From positions 1 to 45,952 of the forward strand of contig NZ_JAKLSQ010000024.1 in NCBI RefSeq assembly GCF_022014495.1: a stretch of 45,952 nt of DNA, given 5' to 3'. Below, piece by piece: positions 18,516 through 26,887 of this stretch. The DNA comes from Sandaracinobacteroides sayramensis. Its GTDB lineage: Bacteria; Pseudomonadota; Alphaproteobacteria; Sphingomonadales; Sphingomonadaceae. The notes under the pieces are model-generated. The model was given only the letters and a program-made list of their open reading frames with translations, did no database searches and was not told the origin of the DNA. The position numbers and the translations under genes were made by a program. The number at the start of each line of letters is the position of its first letter. The stretch's first letter is position 1.

Positions 18516-21178
18516 GTCTGGCCGACGCACGCGCTAGGGCAGAGGCGCATTCGCCCTTCCTGCGCGGCCTGATGCGCCGCGAGCCGGAGCTTCTGCACGA
18601 GATGGCGGGCGAAGGCTACGACGCGGCGCTCAAAACCTCGCTCGCCCGGCTGGACCCGGAACGCGCAGCCCCTTCCATACGCGAAGCGCGCGGCGGCGTG
18701 GCGCTGACGGTGGCGCTCGCCGACCTGTCCGGCGCCTGGCGACTGGAGCAAGTGACGGGCGCCCTCACCCATTTCGCCGACAGCGCACTGGACTTCGCCA
18801 TCCGCACCGCCTTCGCCGAGCGCGAGGTGGAAGCCACCGGGCTGACGGCGCTGGCGCTGGGCAAGATGGGCAGCTTCGAGCTCAACTATTCCTCCGACAT
18901 AGACCTGATCTTCCTGCACGACCCGGAGACGCTCCCCCACCGCGACAGCGAAGACCCGACCGAAGCCGCCGTCCGCATCGTCCGCCGGGTGGCGGCGCTG
19001 CTCGCCGAGCGCACGTCGGATGGCTACGCCCTGCGCGTGGACCTGAGGCTGCGCCCCGACCCGGACAGCACGCCTTCTTCGCTGCCGCTGGGCGCGGCGC
19101 TCGCCTACTACCAGTCGCAGGCGCTCGCGTGGGAGCGTTCGGCCTTCATCCGCGCCCGCGCGTCCGCCGGGGACGTGGCGCTGGGCCAGCGCTTCCTGAA
19201 AGAGATCGAGCCCTTCATCTGGCGCCGCAGCCTCGACTATTCCGCGCTGGCGGAAATCCGCGAGGTCAGCCACCAGATCCGCGACCATTTCGCCGAAGGC
19301 CAGAAGCTCGGCCCCGGCTTCGACCTGAAGCGCGGCCGGGGCGGAATCCGCGAAGTGGAATTCTACGCCCAGGTGCACCAGATGATCTTCGGCGGCCGCG
19401 ACACGAGCCTGCGCGCGGGCGCGACGATGGACGCGCTGGCGGCTCTGGCCGACGCCGGCCGGATCGAGCGGAGCGATGCGCAGATGCTGGCGGAAGCCTA
19501 TCGCCATTACCGGACGCTGGAGCACCGGATCCAGATGGTCGGCGACCAGCAGACGCACAGCGTGCCGAAGCTGGCGCCGGAGCGGGCGCAGGTGGCTGGC
19601 CTTGCCGGCGCGGAAAGCTGGAAGGCGCTGGAGGCCGATCTGGCGCCGCGCCTGAAGGCGGTCGGCCGCCTCTACGACCGGCTGCTGGAAACCGGCGACG
19701 GCGAGCGCGGCGCGCGAATCCCGATGAACGCCGACGACGCGCGCGGCTGGGCGGCGAAGGCGAAGGTGAAAGACCCGCAGCTTCTCGCCACGCTGATAGA
19801 AGGCTGGCGCTCCGGCCGGCCGCGCTCGCTGCGTGCGCCCGAAGCCTTGCAGGCGTTCGAAACGGTCATCCCCTCGCTGGTGCAGCAGGTGGCCGGCGGC
19901 CGCACCGGCCGCGAGGCGCTGCTGAGGCTGGACCAGATGATCCAGGCCCTCCCCTCTGGCGTGCAGTTCTGGCGGCTGCTGGCGGCGCATCCGGCGTTGC
20001 AGAAGGTGGTGGCGAACCTGCTGACGGCAACGCCGCTGCTGGCCGACGCGCTGGCGAAGCGGCCAAGCCTCATCGACATCCTGCTGGAGCCCGCGCCCGC
20101 CCTGCCGGATGCGGCGGCGGCGCTCGCCGAATTGCGGGCCGCCGCGCGCGGGCTGGAAGGCGAGGCGCTGCTAGACCGGGTGCGGCTGTGGACGGCCGAG
20201 CGCCGGTTCCAGCTGGGCGTGCAATTGCTGGAAGGCCGGGTGGCCCCGGCCATCGCCGCGCGGGAACTGGCCTATATGGCGGAAGCCGCCGTCGCCCTTC
20301 TGGCCGACAGCGTCGCAGCCGACTTCCGGGCGAAGCATGGCGAAATCCCCGGCGGCCGGCTGCTGCCGCTGGCGCTCGGCCGCTTCGGCGGCGGCGAACT
20401 GACGACCCAGTCCGACCTCGACCTCATCCTGCTGTTCACTGGCAGTTTCGAAACGCAATCGACAGGGAAACCACCGCTGTCCGCCAGCGCCTGGTTCAAC
20501 CGCCTCGGGCCCCGCCTGCTGGGCGCGCTGACGGTGCCGACCGCCGCCGGCCCGCTCTACGAGGTGGACACCCGGCTTCGCCCGTCGGGCAATGACGGCC
20601 TGCTGGTCGTCAGCCTGGACAGCTTCCAGCGCTACCAGCAGGCGGAAGCCGGGCTTTGGGAACATATGGCGCTGACCCGCGCCCGCCCGGTCGCCTGCAC
20701 GCCGGACGACGCCGCCGCGGCGCAGGCGGTGATAGACGACATCGTCGCCGCGCCGCGCGATCCCACCTTCGTTCGCCGCGAGGCGCAGGACATGCGCCGC
20801 CACATCGCCCGCCACAAGGCGGCGGCCGGGCCGTTCGACGTGAAGCTGATGAAGGGCGGGCTGGTGGACATCGAGTTCATCGTGCAGGCCCGCGCGCTGA
20901 TGGCCGGCAGGCCGATCCCGCCCCGGCTGGACGCAGCGATCGCCGAACTGGCGCCCGAACTGGCCGACGCGGCGCGGCTGATGATGGACATGCTGGTGAT
21001 GCTGCGGCTGGTGCAGCCGCACGACGCCAGCGCCGCCCCGGACGCGGCGGCGGGCGCGGTGATCGCCCGCGCCTGCGGCAAGCCCGGCTTCGCGGCGCTG
21101 AAGGCCGAGCTTGCCGCCGCCCGCAAGACCGTGGCGGAAAGCTGGGCCACCACCTTCCACCCCAAAAACGGAGAATGA
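18512..21178 (+). CDS. glnE: Bifunctional glutamine synthetase adenylyl-removing/transferase GlnE
   Basis: An 888-aa two-domain enzyme that adenylylates and deadenylylates glutamine synthetase in response to the PII protein and glutamine. Two nucleotidyltransferase centres are visible: GKMGSFELNYSSDIDLIF near residues 117-134 and GRFGGGELTTQSDLDLIL near 624-641, each with the paired Asp. The helical linker and RGRGGIREVEF/KGGLVDIEFIVQ motifs are typical. It is a little shorter than the 940-aa enterobacterial enzyme, as usual in alphaproteobacteria. The start overlaps the PhzF-like stop (ATGA). Confidence 0.95.
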   Translation: MSLADARARAEAHSPFLRGLMRREPELLHEMAGEGYDAALKTSLARLDPERAAPSIREARGGVALTVALADLSGAWRLEQVTGALTHFADSALDFAIRTAFAEREVEATGLTALALGKMGSFELNYSSDIDLIFLHDPETLPHRDSEDPTEAAVRIVRRVAALLAERTSDGYALRVDLRLRPDPDSTPSSLPLGAALAYYQSQALAWERSAFIRARASAGDVALGQRFLKEIEPFIWRRSLDYSALAEIREVSHQIRDHFAEGQKLGPGFDLKRGRGGIREVEFYAQVHQMIFGGRDTSLRAGATMDALAALADAGRIERSDAQMLAEAYRHYRTLEHRIQMVGDQQTHSVPKLAPERAQVAGLAGAESWKALEADLAPRLKAVGRLYDRLLETGDGERGARIPMNADDARGWAAKAKVKDPQLLATLIEGWRSGRPRSLRAPEALQAFETVIPSLVQQVAGGRTGREALLRLDQMIQALPSGVQFWRLLAAHPALQKVVANLLTATPLLADALAKRPSLIDILLEPAPALPDAAAALAELRAAARGLEGEALLDRVRLWTAERRFQLGVQLLEGRVAPAIAARELAYMAEAAVALLADSVAADFRAKHGEIPGGRLLPLALGRFGGGELTTQSDLDLILLFTGSFETQSTGKPPLSASAWFNRLGPRLLGALTVPTAAGPLYEVDTRLRPSGNDGLLVVSLDSFQRYQQAEAGLWEHMALTRARPVACTPDDAAAAQAVIDDIVAAPRDPTFVRREAQDMRRHIARHKAAAGPFDVKLMKGGLVDIEFIVQARALMAGRPIPPRLDAAIAELAPELADAARLMMDMLVMLRLVQPHDASAAPDAAAGAVIARACGKPGFAALKAELAAARKTVAESWATTFHPKNGE

Positions 21179-21180
21179 CG

Positions 21181-21642
21181 ATGAGCCTCGATGTCGGAAG
21201 CCCGGCCCCTGCCTTCACGCTGGAAAGCAGCGCAGGCCCCGTCAGCCTCGCGGACTTCGCCGGGCGCAAGCTGGTGCTCTATTTCTACCCGAAGGACGAT
21301 ACCTCGGGCTGCACCAGCGAAGCCTTGCAGTTCACCGCGCTGGCGGAGGAATTCCGCAAGGCCGGCGCCACGGTGATCGGCGTCTCCAAGGACTCGCTCG
21401 CCAGCCATGCGAAGTTCGTGGCGAAGCACAGCCTCGACGTGCAGCTCGCCTCGGACCCGGAAGGCGCCACGATCGAGGCCTTCGGCGCCTGGGTCGAGAA
21501 GAATATGTATGGCCGCAAATATATGGGGATCGAGCGCTCCACCTTTTTGATCGGGCCGGACGGGCGGATCGCCGGCGTCTGGCGCAAGGTGAAGGTCGCC
21601 GGCCATGCCGAGGCGGTGCTGAAGGCCGTGCAGGCGCTTTGA
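21181..21642 (+). CDS. bcp: Thiol peroxidase of the BCP/PrxQ group, single-Cys form
   Basis: A 153-aa thioredoxin-fold peroxidase that reduces hydroperoxides. The peroxidatic Cys is Cys44 in DDTSGCTSEALQF. The resolving Cys found five residues later in classical BCP is Leu49 here, and the chain contains no other Cys, so it must work by a 1-Cys mechanism with an external thiol. CGGAGA lies seven bases before ATG 21181; an ATG at 21175 overlapping the glnE stop is too close to that site. The stop overlaps the TTG start of the DUF455 gene. Confidence 0.92.
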   Translation: MSLDVGSPAPAFTLESSAGPVSLADFAGRKLVLYFYPKDDTSGCTSEALQFTALAEEFRKAGATVIGVSKDSLASHAKFVAKHSLDVQLASDPEGATIEAFGAWVEKNMYGRKYMGIERSTFLIGPDGRIAGVWRKVKVAGHAEAVLKAVQAL

Positions 21643-22466
21643 GCGAAGAAGCGGAAAGCCTGCGGGACGTCGCGGTCGCCGCGCTGCTGACGGCCGACGC
21701 TACCGGCAAGGCCGCCGCCGCGCGCCGGCTGAAAGCCCGCTGGGAGGCCGGCGAAATCCGCCTGAGCGCCGACGGGCCGGACATGCCCCGGCGCCCGGCC
21801 CGACCGGCCCGCCCGGAACTGCTGCCGCCCGCCGCCATGCCGAAGCGCGGCCGCGCCGGAACCGCCCGCACCCGCTTCGCCCTGCTGCACGCACTGGCGC
21901 ATATCGAACTGAACGCCATCGACCTCGCGGTGGACATGGCCGGGCGCTGGGGGCCGGAAATGCCGCCGGAATTCACCTCCGACTGGCTGCGCATCGCCGA
22001 CGAGGAAGCGCAGCATTTCGGCCTGCTCAGCGCCCTCTTGGGAGAAGCCGGTGGCGGCTATGGCGACCTCCCCGCCCATGACGGCCTCTGGGAAGCGGCC
22101 GAGGCAACCGCGCATCATCTGCAAGCGCGGCTGGCGATCGTGCCGCAGGTGCTGGAGGCGCGCGGCCTTGATGTCACGCCGCCGATGATCGAACGCTTCC
22201 GCGCCGCCGGCGACGAAGCCGCCGCCCGCGTGCTGGAACGGATTCTGGCCGACGAAGTGACGCATGTGGAAGCCGGCAATCGCTGGTTCCGCAAACTATG
22301 CGCCGATTCGGCACAGAAACCGGAGGATCGTTTCCGCGAACTGGTTCGAATCCACTTCCGCGGCCCCGTTAAGCCGCCGTTCAACGATTCGGCGCGGAGT
22401 CGGGCCGGTCTGACGACGGATTGGTACGCCGCGCTTGGCAGCGCGGATTCGCCCTCTAAACCGTAA
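21639..22466 (+). CDS. DUF455 ferritin-like protein
   Basis: A 275-aa protein with a ferritin-like four-helix bundle suggested by carboxylate/His pairs in series: HIELNAIDL (near 88), DEEAQHF (near 121) and DEVTHVEAG (near 205). That pattern fits a di-iron centre like that of MiaE-type hydroxylases, but the reaction is unknown. An Arg/Pro-rich stretch at about 48-75 (PRRPARPARP) links the N-terminal helix. The only reasonable start is the TTG at 21639, which shares TTGA with the bcp stop, so it depends on coupling to bcp. The neighbour suggests an oxidative-stress or metal context. Confidence 0.87.
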   Translation: MSEEAESLRDVAVAALLTADATGKAAAARRLKARWEAGEIRLSADGPDMPRRPARPARPELLPPAAMPKRGRAGTARTRFALLHALAHIELNAIDLAVDMAGRWGPEMPPEFTSDWLRIADEEAQHFGLLSALLGEAGGGYGDLPAHDGLWEAAEATAHHLQARLAIVPQVLEARGLDVTPPMIERFRAAGDEAAARVLERILADEVTHVEAGNRWFRKLCADSAQKPEDRFRELVRIHFRGPVKPPFNDSARSRAGLTTDWYAALGSADSPSKP

Positions 22467-22592
22467 CCAACCGTTATCGATCGGGATTGTTCCTTCGGGT
22501 CGGCCCGGCGAGACGGTTAAGAGAGAGCAATCATAATTCGAGCGATCCGGCCGTCATTTGTCCGGTCCGCCAGTCAAGGGTTCGATAGGCGA

Positions 22593-23780
22593 ATGCAGGT
22601 TCAGATTCGGCGCGCCGCTGCGCGACTGTCCGGCTTTGCGTCCTCGCGCCTGCCTGAACGGCGGATCGTGATCGAATCAACGGCAGGGCAACGCTCGATC
22701 AGGATCGGGACGCGCGAACAGCTCATGGGACTTGCTTCTGCTGCGATGATAGCCGGGTGGCTCACCGTTTCGACCGTGACCGGCGCCTCTGCCGATAAAG
22801 CCGAAGACAAGAAGACCGAAGCCGAACTGGCGCGCATGGCCGCCCAGGTGCAGGCGCTGAAGGCCGACACCGCCGCCCTGAAGGGCACGGTCGCCTCCAC
22901 CGCCGAGCGGATCGAATCCCGCCAGCAGTTCCTCGACGCGCTCCTCACCGGCCGCGCCCGTGGCGCCGACCTCGCCGACCTGCTGCCGCGCAGCATCCGC
23001 AAGGCCTCCGCCGAAGACGCCGTCAACTCCGGCATCCTCGCTCCCTTCGCCGCGCTCGAGCAGAAGCAGATGGCGCTCGTCGACAAGGCGGCCGCCACCG
23101 CCGAAACCCGCCTGAAAGATGCGGAAGCGCTGATCGGCAGGCTGGGCCTCAACCCCAACCGCTTCGTCGCCCAGTCGAGCAGCCGCTTCACCCGCCTCGG
23201 CATGGGCGGCCCCTATATCCCGGCCGGCGCCGCGACCACGGAAGGCCAGAGTGCCGGCGCCGATCCCCGCTTCGCCGAACTGTTCGTGAACTGGCAGCGG
23301 GTCGAGCAGCTGGAAAGCGCAATGGAATCGCTGCCTTCCTTCGTCCCGGCGCGCAGCTACACCATGACCTCCAACTATGGCGTGCGCTACGACCCGTTCA
23401 ACGGCGGCCGCGCCTCGCACACCGGCCTCGACATGGCCGGCGCCCATGGCGAGCCGATCTACGCCGCCGCCGCCGGCCGGGTCATCCGCGCCAGCCGCTT
23501 CTCCGGCTATGGCAATTGCATCGACATCGACCATGGCCATGGAATCATCACCCGCTACGCCCACCTCTCCTCGATGAACGTCAGCGTCGGAGACAAGGTG
23601 GGAATCGGCCAGAAGATCGGCGGCATGGGCTCCACCGGCCGCTCCACCGGCACCCACCTGCATTATGAAGTCCGCATCGACGGCCAGCCGGTGAACCCGC
23701 GCCCGTTCATCGAAGCCTCCAACTATCTTCTGGCCTTCCAGAAGGAGAGCTTCGGGCCGGAACTCTCCGCCACGCGATAA
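22593..23780 (+). CDS. M23-family (LytM-like) cell-wall peptidase
   Basis: A 395-aa envelope protein. A basic N-terminus leads to a hydrophobic segment near residues 45-65, followed by a coiled-coil region (about 68-110) and a C-terminal LytM domain. The zinc ligands are in SHTGLDMAG (His/Asp near 275) and HLHYE (near 355), and RYAHLSSM is present, so the active site looks intact. Such enzymes cleave peptidoglycan cross-links or act as regulators at division. A 126-bp gap separates it from DUF455, so it has its own promoter. Start chosen at 22593; an internal ATG near the hydrophobic segment is possible. Confidence 0.9.
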   Translation: MQVQIRRAAARLSGFASSRLPERRIVIESTAGQRSIRIGTREQLMGLASAAMIAGWLTVSTVTGASADKAEDKKTEAELARMAAQVQALKADTAALKGTVASTAERIESRQQFLDALLTGRARGADLADLLPRSIRKASAEDAVNSGILAPFAALEQKQMALVDKAAATAETRLKDAEALIGRLGLNPNRFVAQSSSRFTRLGMGGPYIPAGAATTEGQSAGADPRFAELFVNWQRVEQLESAMESLPSFVPARSYTMTSNYGVRYDPFNGGRASHTGLDMAGAHGEPIYAAAAGRVIRASRFSGYGNCIDIDHGHGIITRYAHLSSMNVSVGDKVGIGQKIGGMGSTGRSTGTHLHYEVRIDGQPVNPRPFIEASNYLLAFQKESFGPELSATR

Positions 23781-23829
23781 GCGGCGGCAAGCCCTTGCGG
23801 CGGCCGTTCCCGCGGCCTACTTCTCACCC

Positions 23830-24159
23830 ATGGCCGATATCGCTCTCACATCCGCTGCTGCCGCCCGCGTCGCCGCGATCCGCACCCGCCAGGGCCGGCC
23901 GCAGGCGCGGCTGCGGCTTTCGGTCGATGGCGGCGGCTGCGCCGGCTTCCAGTACAAGTTCGAGCTGACGGACGCCGCCGACGCCGACGATCTCGAAGTG
24001 CTGACGGACGGCGTCGGCCTGCTGATCGACAGCATGAGCCTGCCGCTGGTGGAGGGCTCGGTGGTCGATTATGTCGAGAATCTCGGCGGCGCCGCCTTTC
24101 AGGTGAAGAACCCCAACGCCGCATCCTCCTGCGGCTGCGGCACCTCCTTCTCCGTCTGA
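23830..24159 (+). CDS. erpA: A-type iron-sulfur carrier (ErpA/IscA family)
   Basis: A 109-aa carrier that receives Fe-S clusters and inserts them into apoproteins. The three conserved cysteines are present: Cys37 in GGGCAGFQY and Cys101/Cys103 in SSCGCGTSF. VDYVENLGGAAFQVKNPNA is the normal pre-motif. Whether it is ErpA or another A-type paralogue cannot be settled by sequence alone; no isc or suf genes are adjacent. It lies 5 bp before xthA, and the two are probably cotranscribed. Confidence 0.9.
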   Translation: MADIALTSAAAARVAAIRTRQGRPQARLRLSVDGGGCAGFQYKFELTDAADADDLEVLTDGVGLLIDSMSLPLVEGSVVDYVENLGGAAFQVKNPNAASSCGCGTSFSV

Positions 24160-24164
24160 TCCGG

Positions 24165-24938
24165 GTGAAGATCGCCACCTTCAATGTGAACGGCATAGGC
24201 GCCCGGCTGCCGAGGCTGCTGGAATGGCTGGGCGAGGCGAAGCCCGATGTCGTCGGGCTGCAGGAAATCAAGACCGAGACCGGCCGCTTCCCGCTGACGG
24301 AGATCGAAGCCGCCGGCTATCATGCGCTGGTGCACGGGCAGAAGGGCTTCAACGGCGTCGCCATCCTCACGCGCGAGCCGGCCGAGGAAATAGACCGCAC
24401 GCTCGCCGGCGATCCGGAAGACGCCCAGTCGCGCTGGATCGAGGCCAGGGTGGGCGACGTGCATTTCGTCTGCCTCTATCTTCCCAACGGCAACCCCGCG
24501 CCCGGCCCCAAGTTCGATTACAAGCTGGGCTGGATGGACCGCATGGCAGCGCGCGCGGCGGAGCTTCTGGCCAGCGAGACGCCGGTGGTTCTGGCCGGAG
24601 ACTGGAATGTCTGCCCGACCGACCGCGACCTCGCCCGCCCGGACATGATGGAGGGCGACGCCCTGACCCGCCCGGAATCGCGCAGCCGCTTCCGCAGCCT
24701 CACGGCGTGCGGCTGGACGGATGCCATCCGCGCCCGGCAGCCGGGCGCCGAATGCTACAGCTACTGGGATTATCAGGCCGGCGCCTGGGCGAAGAACTGG
24801 GGGCTTAGGATCGACCATCTGCTTCTGTCGCCGGCCGCCGCCGACCGGATGCAGGACGCCGGGATCGACCGGCATGTGCGCGGCGCCGAGCGCGCCAGCG
24901 ACCATGTCCCCGTCTGGGTGGAACTGCAAACCGCCTGA
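24165..24938 (+). CDS. xthA: Exodeoxyribonuclease III
   Basis: A 257-aa AP endonuclease/3'-exonuclease of base excision repair. Active-site segments are all found: FNVNGI, LQEIKTE (catalytic Glu), LPNGNP, GDWNVCPTD (Asp/Asn), RIDHLLLS and the final SDHVPVW (catalytic His). The start is GTG at 24165, dictated by the conserved MKIATFNVNGI N-terminus; no strong ribosome-binding site is visible, so translation may follow from erpA five bases upstream. It is the last gene before the long non-coding gap. Confidence 0.95.
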   Translation: MKIATFNVNGIGARLPRLLEWLGEAKPDVVGLQEIKTETGRFPLTEIEAAGYHALVHGQKGFNGVAILTREPAEEIDRTLAGDPEDAQSRWIEARVGDVHFVCLYLPNGNPAPGPKFDYKLGWMDRMAARAAELLASETPVVLAGDWNVCPTDRDLARPDMMEGDALTRPESRSRFRSLTACGWTDAIRARQPGAECYSYWDYQAGAWAKNWGLRIDHLLLSPAAADRMQDAGIDRHVRGAERASDHVPVWVELQTA

Positions 24939-25220
24939 CAGCGGTTCCGCACATGCATCACGCGGCGGCAAACAGGCTGGAACCGCGAACTGAAGCGCAG
25001 CAATCCACGAGCCGGACGCCGCCTGCTTCCACATTTCAAGACTGAAGGAATGTTCGGTGACGGTGGCGTCCGCAGGGTCGGAAATCGGACGCCACCGTCA
25101 CCTCCGGTAGGTCCAGGGGAGGGCCTGGACATCCCGTAAATCACGGCGACTTTCGGCGGGACTCTTATTTGGCCCCTTGGCCTGACTTCGGAAGGGTCGG
25201 AAGCGACCGAAGCCATCACC
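24939..25220. other. Structured non-coding gap after xthA
   Basis: No convincing gene is seen. The gap holds several inverted repeats: AACCGC/GCGGTT around the xthA stop (24929-24946), the 17-bp arms at 25056-25072/25086-25102, GTCCAGG/CCTGGAC at 25111-25117/25124-25130, and CTTCGG...CCGAAG near 25183-25213. The genes on both sides point into it, so it must hold termination signals; the number of hairpins leaves room for a structured RNA. Confidence 0.5.
25056..25102. repeat. 17-bp perfect inverted repeat, 13-base loop
   Basis: GGTGACGGTGGCGTCCG (25056-25072) is the exact reverse complement of 25086-25102. It is the strongest hairpin in the gap, about 120 bp past the xthA stop. It lacks a U-run on both strands, so it may be a factor-dependent terminator, an RNA stabiliser or part of a small RNA. 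Confidence 0.65.
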
Positions 25221-25313
25221 TTATGATTCGTTTTTGCCCGCATCCGCCGGCAAAACAATATCGGACGATTGATATGCGATTAGTTGATATGCTGATATTC
25301 TGGCACAACCCAT
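25221..25313 (-). pseudogene. 30-codon reading frame abutting radC, possible LuxR-regulator remnant
   Basis: ATG directly follows the radC stop (TGAATG) and the frame runs 30 codons to TAA. The peptide contains SAYQLIAYQSSDIV, which matches QAYHPFAYQSPQIV of the membrane-anchored LuxR-type protein (26888-27535) at 8 of 14 positions. The underlying DNA at 25253-25279 and 27259-27285 agrees at 23 of 27 bases. It may be the decayed remains of a related regulator or a real small peptide coupled to radC. The segment is AT-rich compared with its surroundings. Confidence 0.35.
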
Positions 25314-25985
25314 TCAAATCAAACCGGAAACGGCCATGCTGACGGTTCCCGCGCGGGCAATCACCAGATGGTCCATCAATTCCACTTCCACCGCCGCCAA
25401 TGCCTCGGCCACCTTTTTCGTGATGGCGACATCCCCCCGCGAAGGGGTCGGATCGCCCGATGGATGGTTGTGCGCGAGCACCACGGCGGTTGCGGACAGT
25501 TCCAGCGCCCGGCGCGCGATCTCCCGCGGATGGATGTGCGCCTTGTCGATCGTGCCGGTGCTCAACACCTCGATCCGGTGCAGCCGGCGGCCGGCGTCCA
25601 GATAGGCGACACGCACCTGCTCGACCGTCAGCCAGGCCATTTCGCTGTGCAGCAAATCCGCCAGCTCTCCGCCTGAGCGAATGGGTGGGCGGGAATCGCC
25701 GCTGCGCTCCAGGACGGCACCAAGCGTCTCACGGATCAGGCCCAATATGGCGATCCCGTTCGAATCCGCCCCCAATTGCCGCAGCCGCTCATCGCTGGCG
25801 GCAAGAATGGCGCCCAGCGACCCCTGCTCGTCGATCAGCCGGTCCGCCAGGCGCGGCGTGGACTGCCCGGCCGCCAGCAGCCGCATCAGAAGCCAGCGGT
25901 CGCGCGGGCTCTTGCCGCCCGCGGAATGCAGCCGGGCACCGCTCCACAGGCCGGGAGACAGTTGCGCAACATTAGCTCCGCTCAT
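25314..25985 (-). CDS. RadC-like JAB-domain protein
   Basis: A 223-aa protein with an N-terminal helical region and a C-terminal JAB/MPN-type metalloprotease fold. The metal-binding motif AHNHPSGDPTPSRGD is at residues 171-185 with the distal Asp conserved. The family was once tied to DNA repair, but its biochemical role remains unsettled. ATG 25985 is preferred since GGGGA lies just before it; an in-frame ATG 18 bp upstream is possible. It overlaps the preceding small membrane protein gene by 14 bp, so the pair is coupled. Confidence 0.88.
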   Translation of the reverse strand: MSGANVAQLSPGLWSGARLHSAGGKSPRDRWLLMRLLAAGQSTPRLADRLIDEQGSLGAILAASDERLRQLGADSNGIAILGLIRETLGAVLERSGDSRPPIRSGGELADLLHSEMAWLTVEQVRVAYLDAGRRLHRIEVLSTGTIDKAHIHPREIARRALELSATAVVLAHNHPSGDPTPSRGDVAITKKVAEALAAVEVELMDHLVIARAGTVSMAVSGLI

Positions 25986-26385
25986 GAGATCCCCGCGCCT
26001 CAAGAAGTGTTCCGATCGCCAGCGCGGTCAGGACAGGATAAGCCCAAAGGGCCAGTGCATCGGCATAGACGATCGGCAGCATGGTCGGCATTTTCGCGGC
26101 CACGAAATGCACCGAAACCGCACAGGCCTGAAAACCGGCGGCCCATATCGGCCAGAAAGCCCGCGATTTCATCGCCAGCGCCACCAAGGCCGCCAAAAGC
26201 GCGATATCGACGATGACGACGCCCACTTCGGGCCCGCCCCAGTTCTGCGACATCGCCAGGGGCGAAATGACGGCGGCCACTGCCAGCGCGATGGCGCCAA
26301 TCCGTTCGTCCCGCCCCCCGCGCAATACCGCATAGGAGCAAACGCCCAGCATGCAGACGAGAAACACCCAAAAGGCTGGATTCAT
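25972..26385 (-). CDS. Small four-helix membrane protein, unknown
   Basis: A 137-aa protein with about four hydrophobic segments (residues 2-18, 24-42, 51-68 and 108-127) and short loops, so an inner-membrane protein with no large soluble part. No known motif. The start at 26385 puts the first residue just before the first membrane helix. It overlaps the RadC-like gene, which suggests joint expression, though a functional link is not shown. Confidence 0.75.
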   Translation of the reverse strand: MNPAFWVFLVCMLGVCSYAVLRGGRDERIGAIALAVAAVISPLAMSQNWGGPEVGVVIVDIALLAALVALAMKSRAFWPIWAAGFQACAVSVHFVAAKMPTMLPIVYADALALWAYPVLTALAIGTLLEARGSHERS

Positions 26386-26471
26386 GACAAGGACCTTTCC
26401 CAGCGAACAGCCGTTCGCAAGCAACTGCTTCTCATGGACCCAGCCCCGGGCGTTGTGCAGCCGTAAACGAC

Positions 26472-26822
26472 TTAGGCCGCGGCATTCCGGACGACAGTGA
26501 ACTCCGGCAGGGTCGCCTGCATCGGCTTGCGCGGGTCGCTGCCGAAGCCGACCGGCGTCAGGCCGAACTGGTCGCGGACGACGGCGAGCGCGTCATGCGC
26601 CTTCACCATCGCTTCGCGGGCTTCGCTCAGCGCGGTCATGGCGCTGACGGCCTGGGCGATGGCATCCTGGCCGACGCAGGCCGCGAACTTGGCTTCCTGG
26701 CGGGCGGCGGGCAGTTCCGCCACGAACTTGGCGACCTGGGTCAGGGCGGCGTCGATCGCATCTTCCGAAGCGTAGAGCGAGCGGGTGACCTGGACGGCGA
26801 CTTCCTTGCGTTGCTTGGACAT
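26472..26822 (-). CDS. Conserved-looking helical protein, unknown
   Basis: A 116-aa soluble, Ala-rich protein predicted to be mostly alpha-helical up to residue 85, then an extended tail (VGFGSDPRKPMQATLPEFTVV). AGGAG lies seven bases before ATG, giving a secure start. No domain is recognised. The regular spacing of hydrophobic residues in the helices suggests a coiled coil or helical bundle. It lies between the LuxR-type gene and the membrane/RadC pair. Confidence 0.75.
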   Translation of the reverse strand: MSKQRKEVAVQVTRSLYASEDAIDAALTQVAKFVAELPAARQEAKFAACVGQDAIAQAVSAMTALSEAREAMVKAHDALAVVRDQFGLTPVGFGSDPRKPMQATLPEFTVVRNAAA

Positions 26823-26887
26823 GAAGGCTCTCCTGCCATCGCCGCCTCGCGGGATGGTGCATGAATTCGGGGGGATTTCGGGGGGCT

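Noticed and set aside
22343-22353. GGTTCGAATCC, which looks like a tRNA T-loop
   Set aside because: It lies inside the DUF455 coding sequence and has no acceptor stem, D-loop or anticodon arm around it.
25232-25255. TTTTGCC...GGCAAAA hairpin as an intrinsic terminator of radC
   Set aside because: The U-run is on the wrong side of the stem for both strands, and the stem is only seven pairs.
24773-25258. Minus-strand frame through the xthA-radC gap
   Set aside because: It runs antisense into xthA, has no family features and conflicts with the hairpins; not considered a gene.
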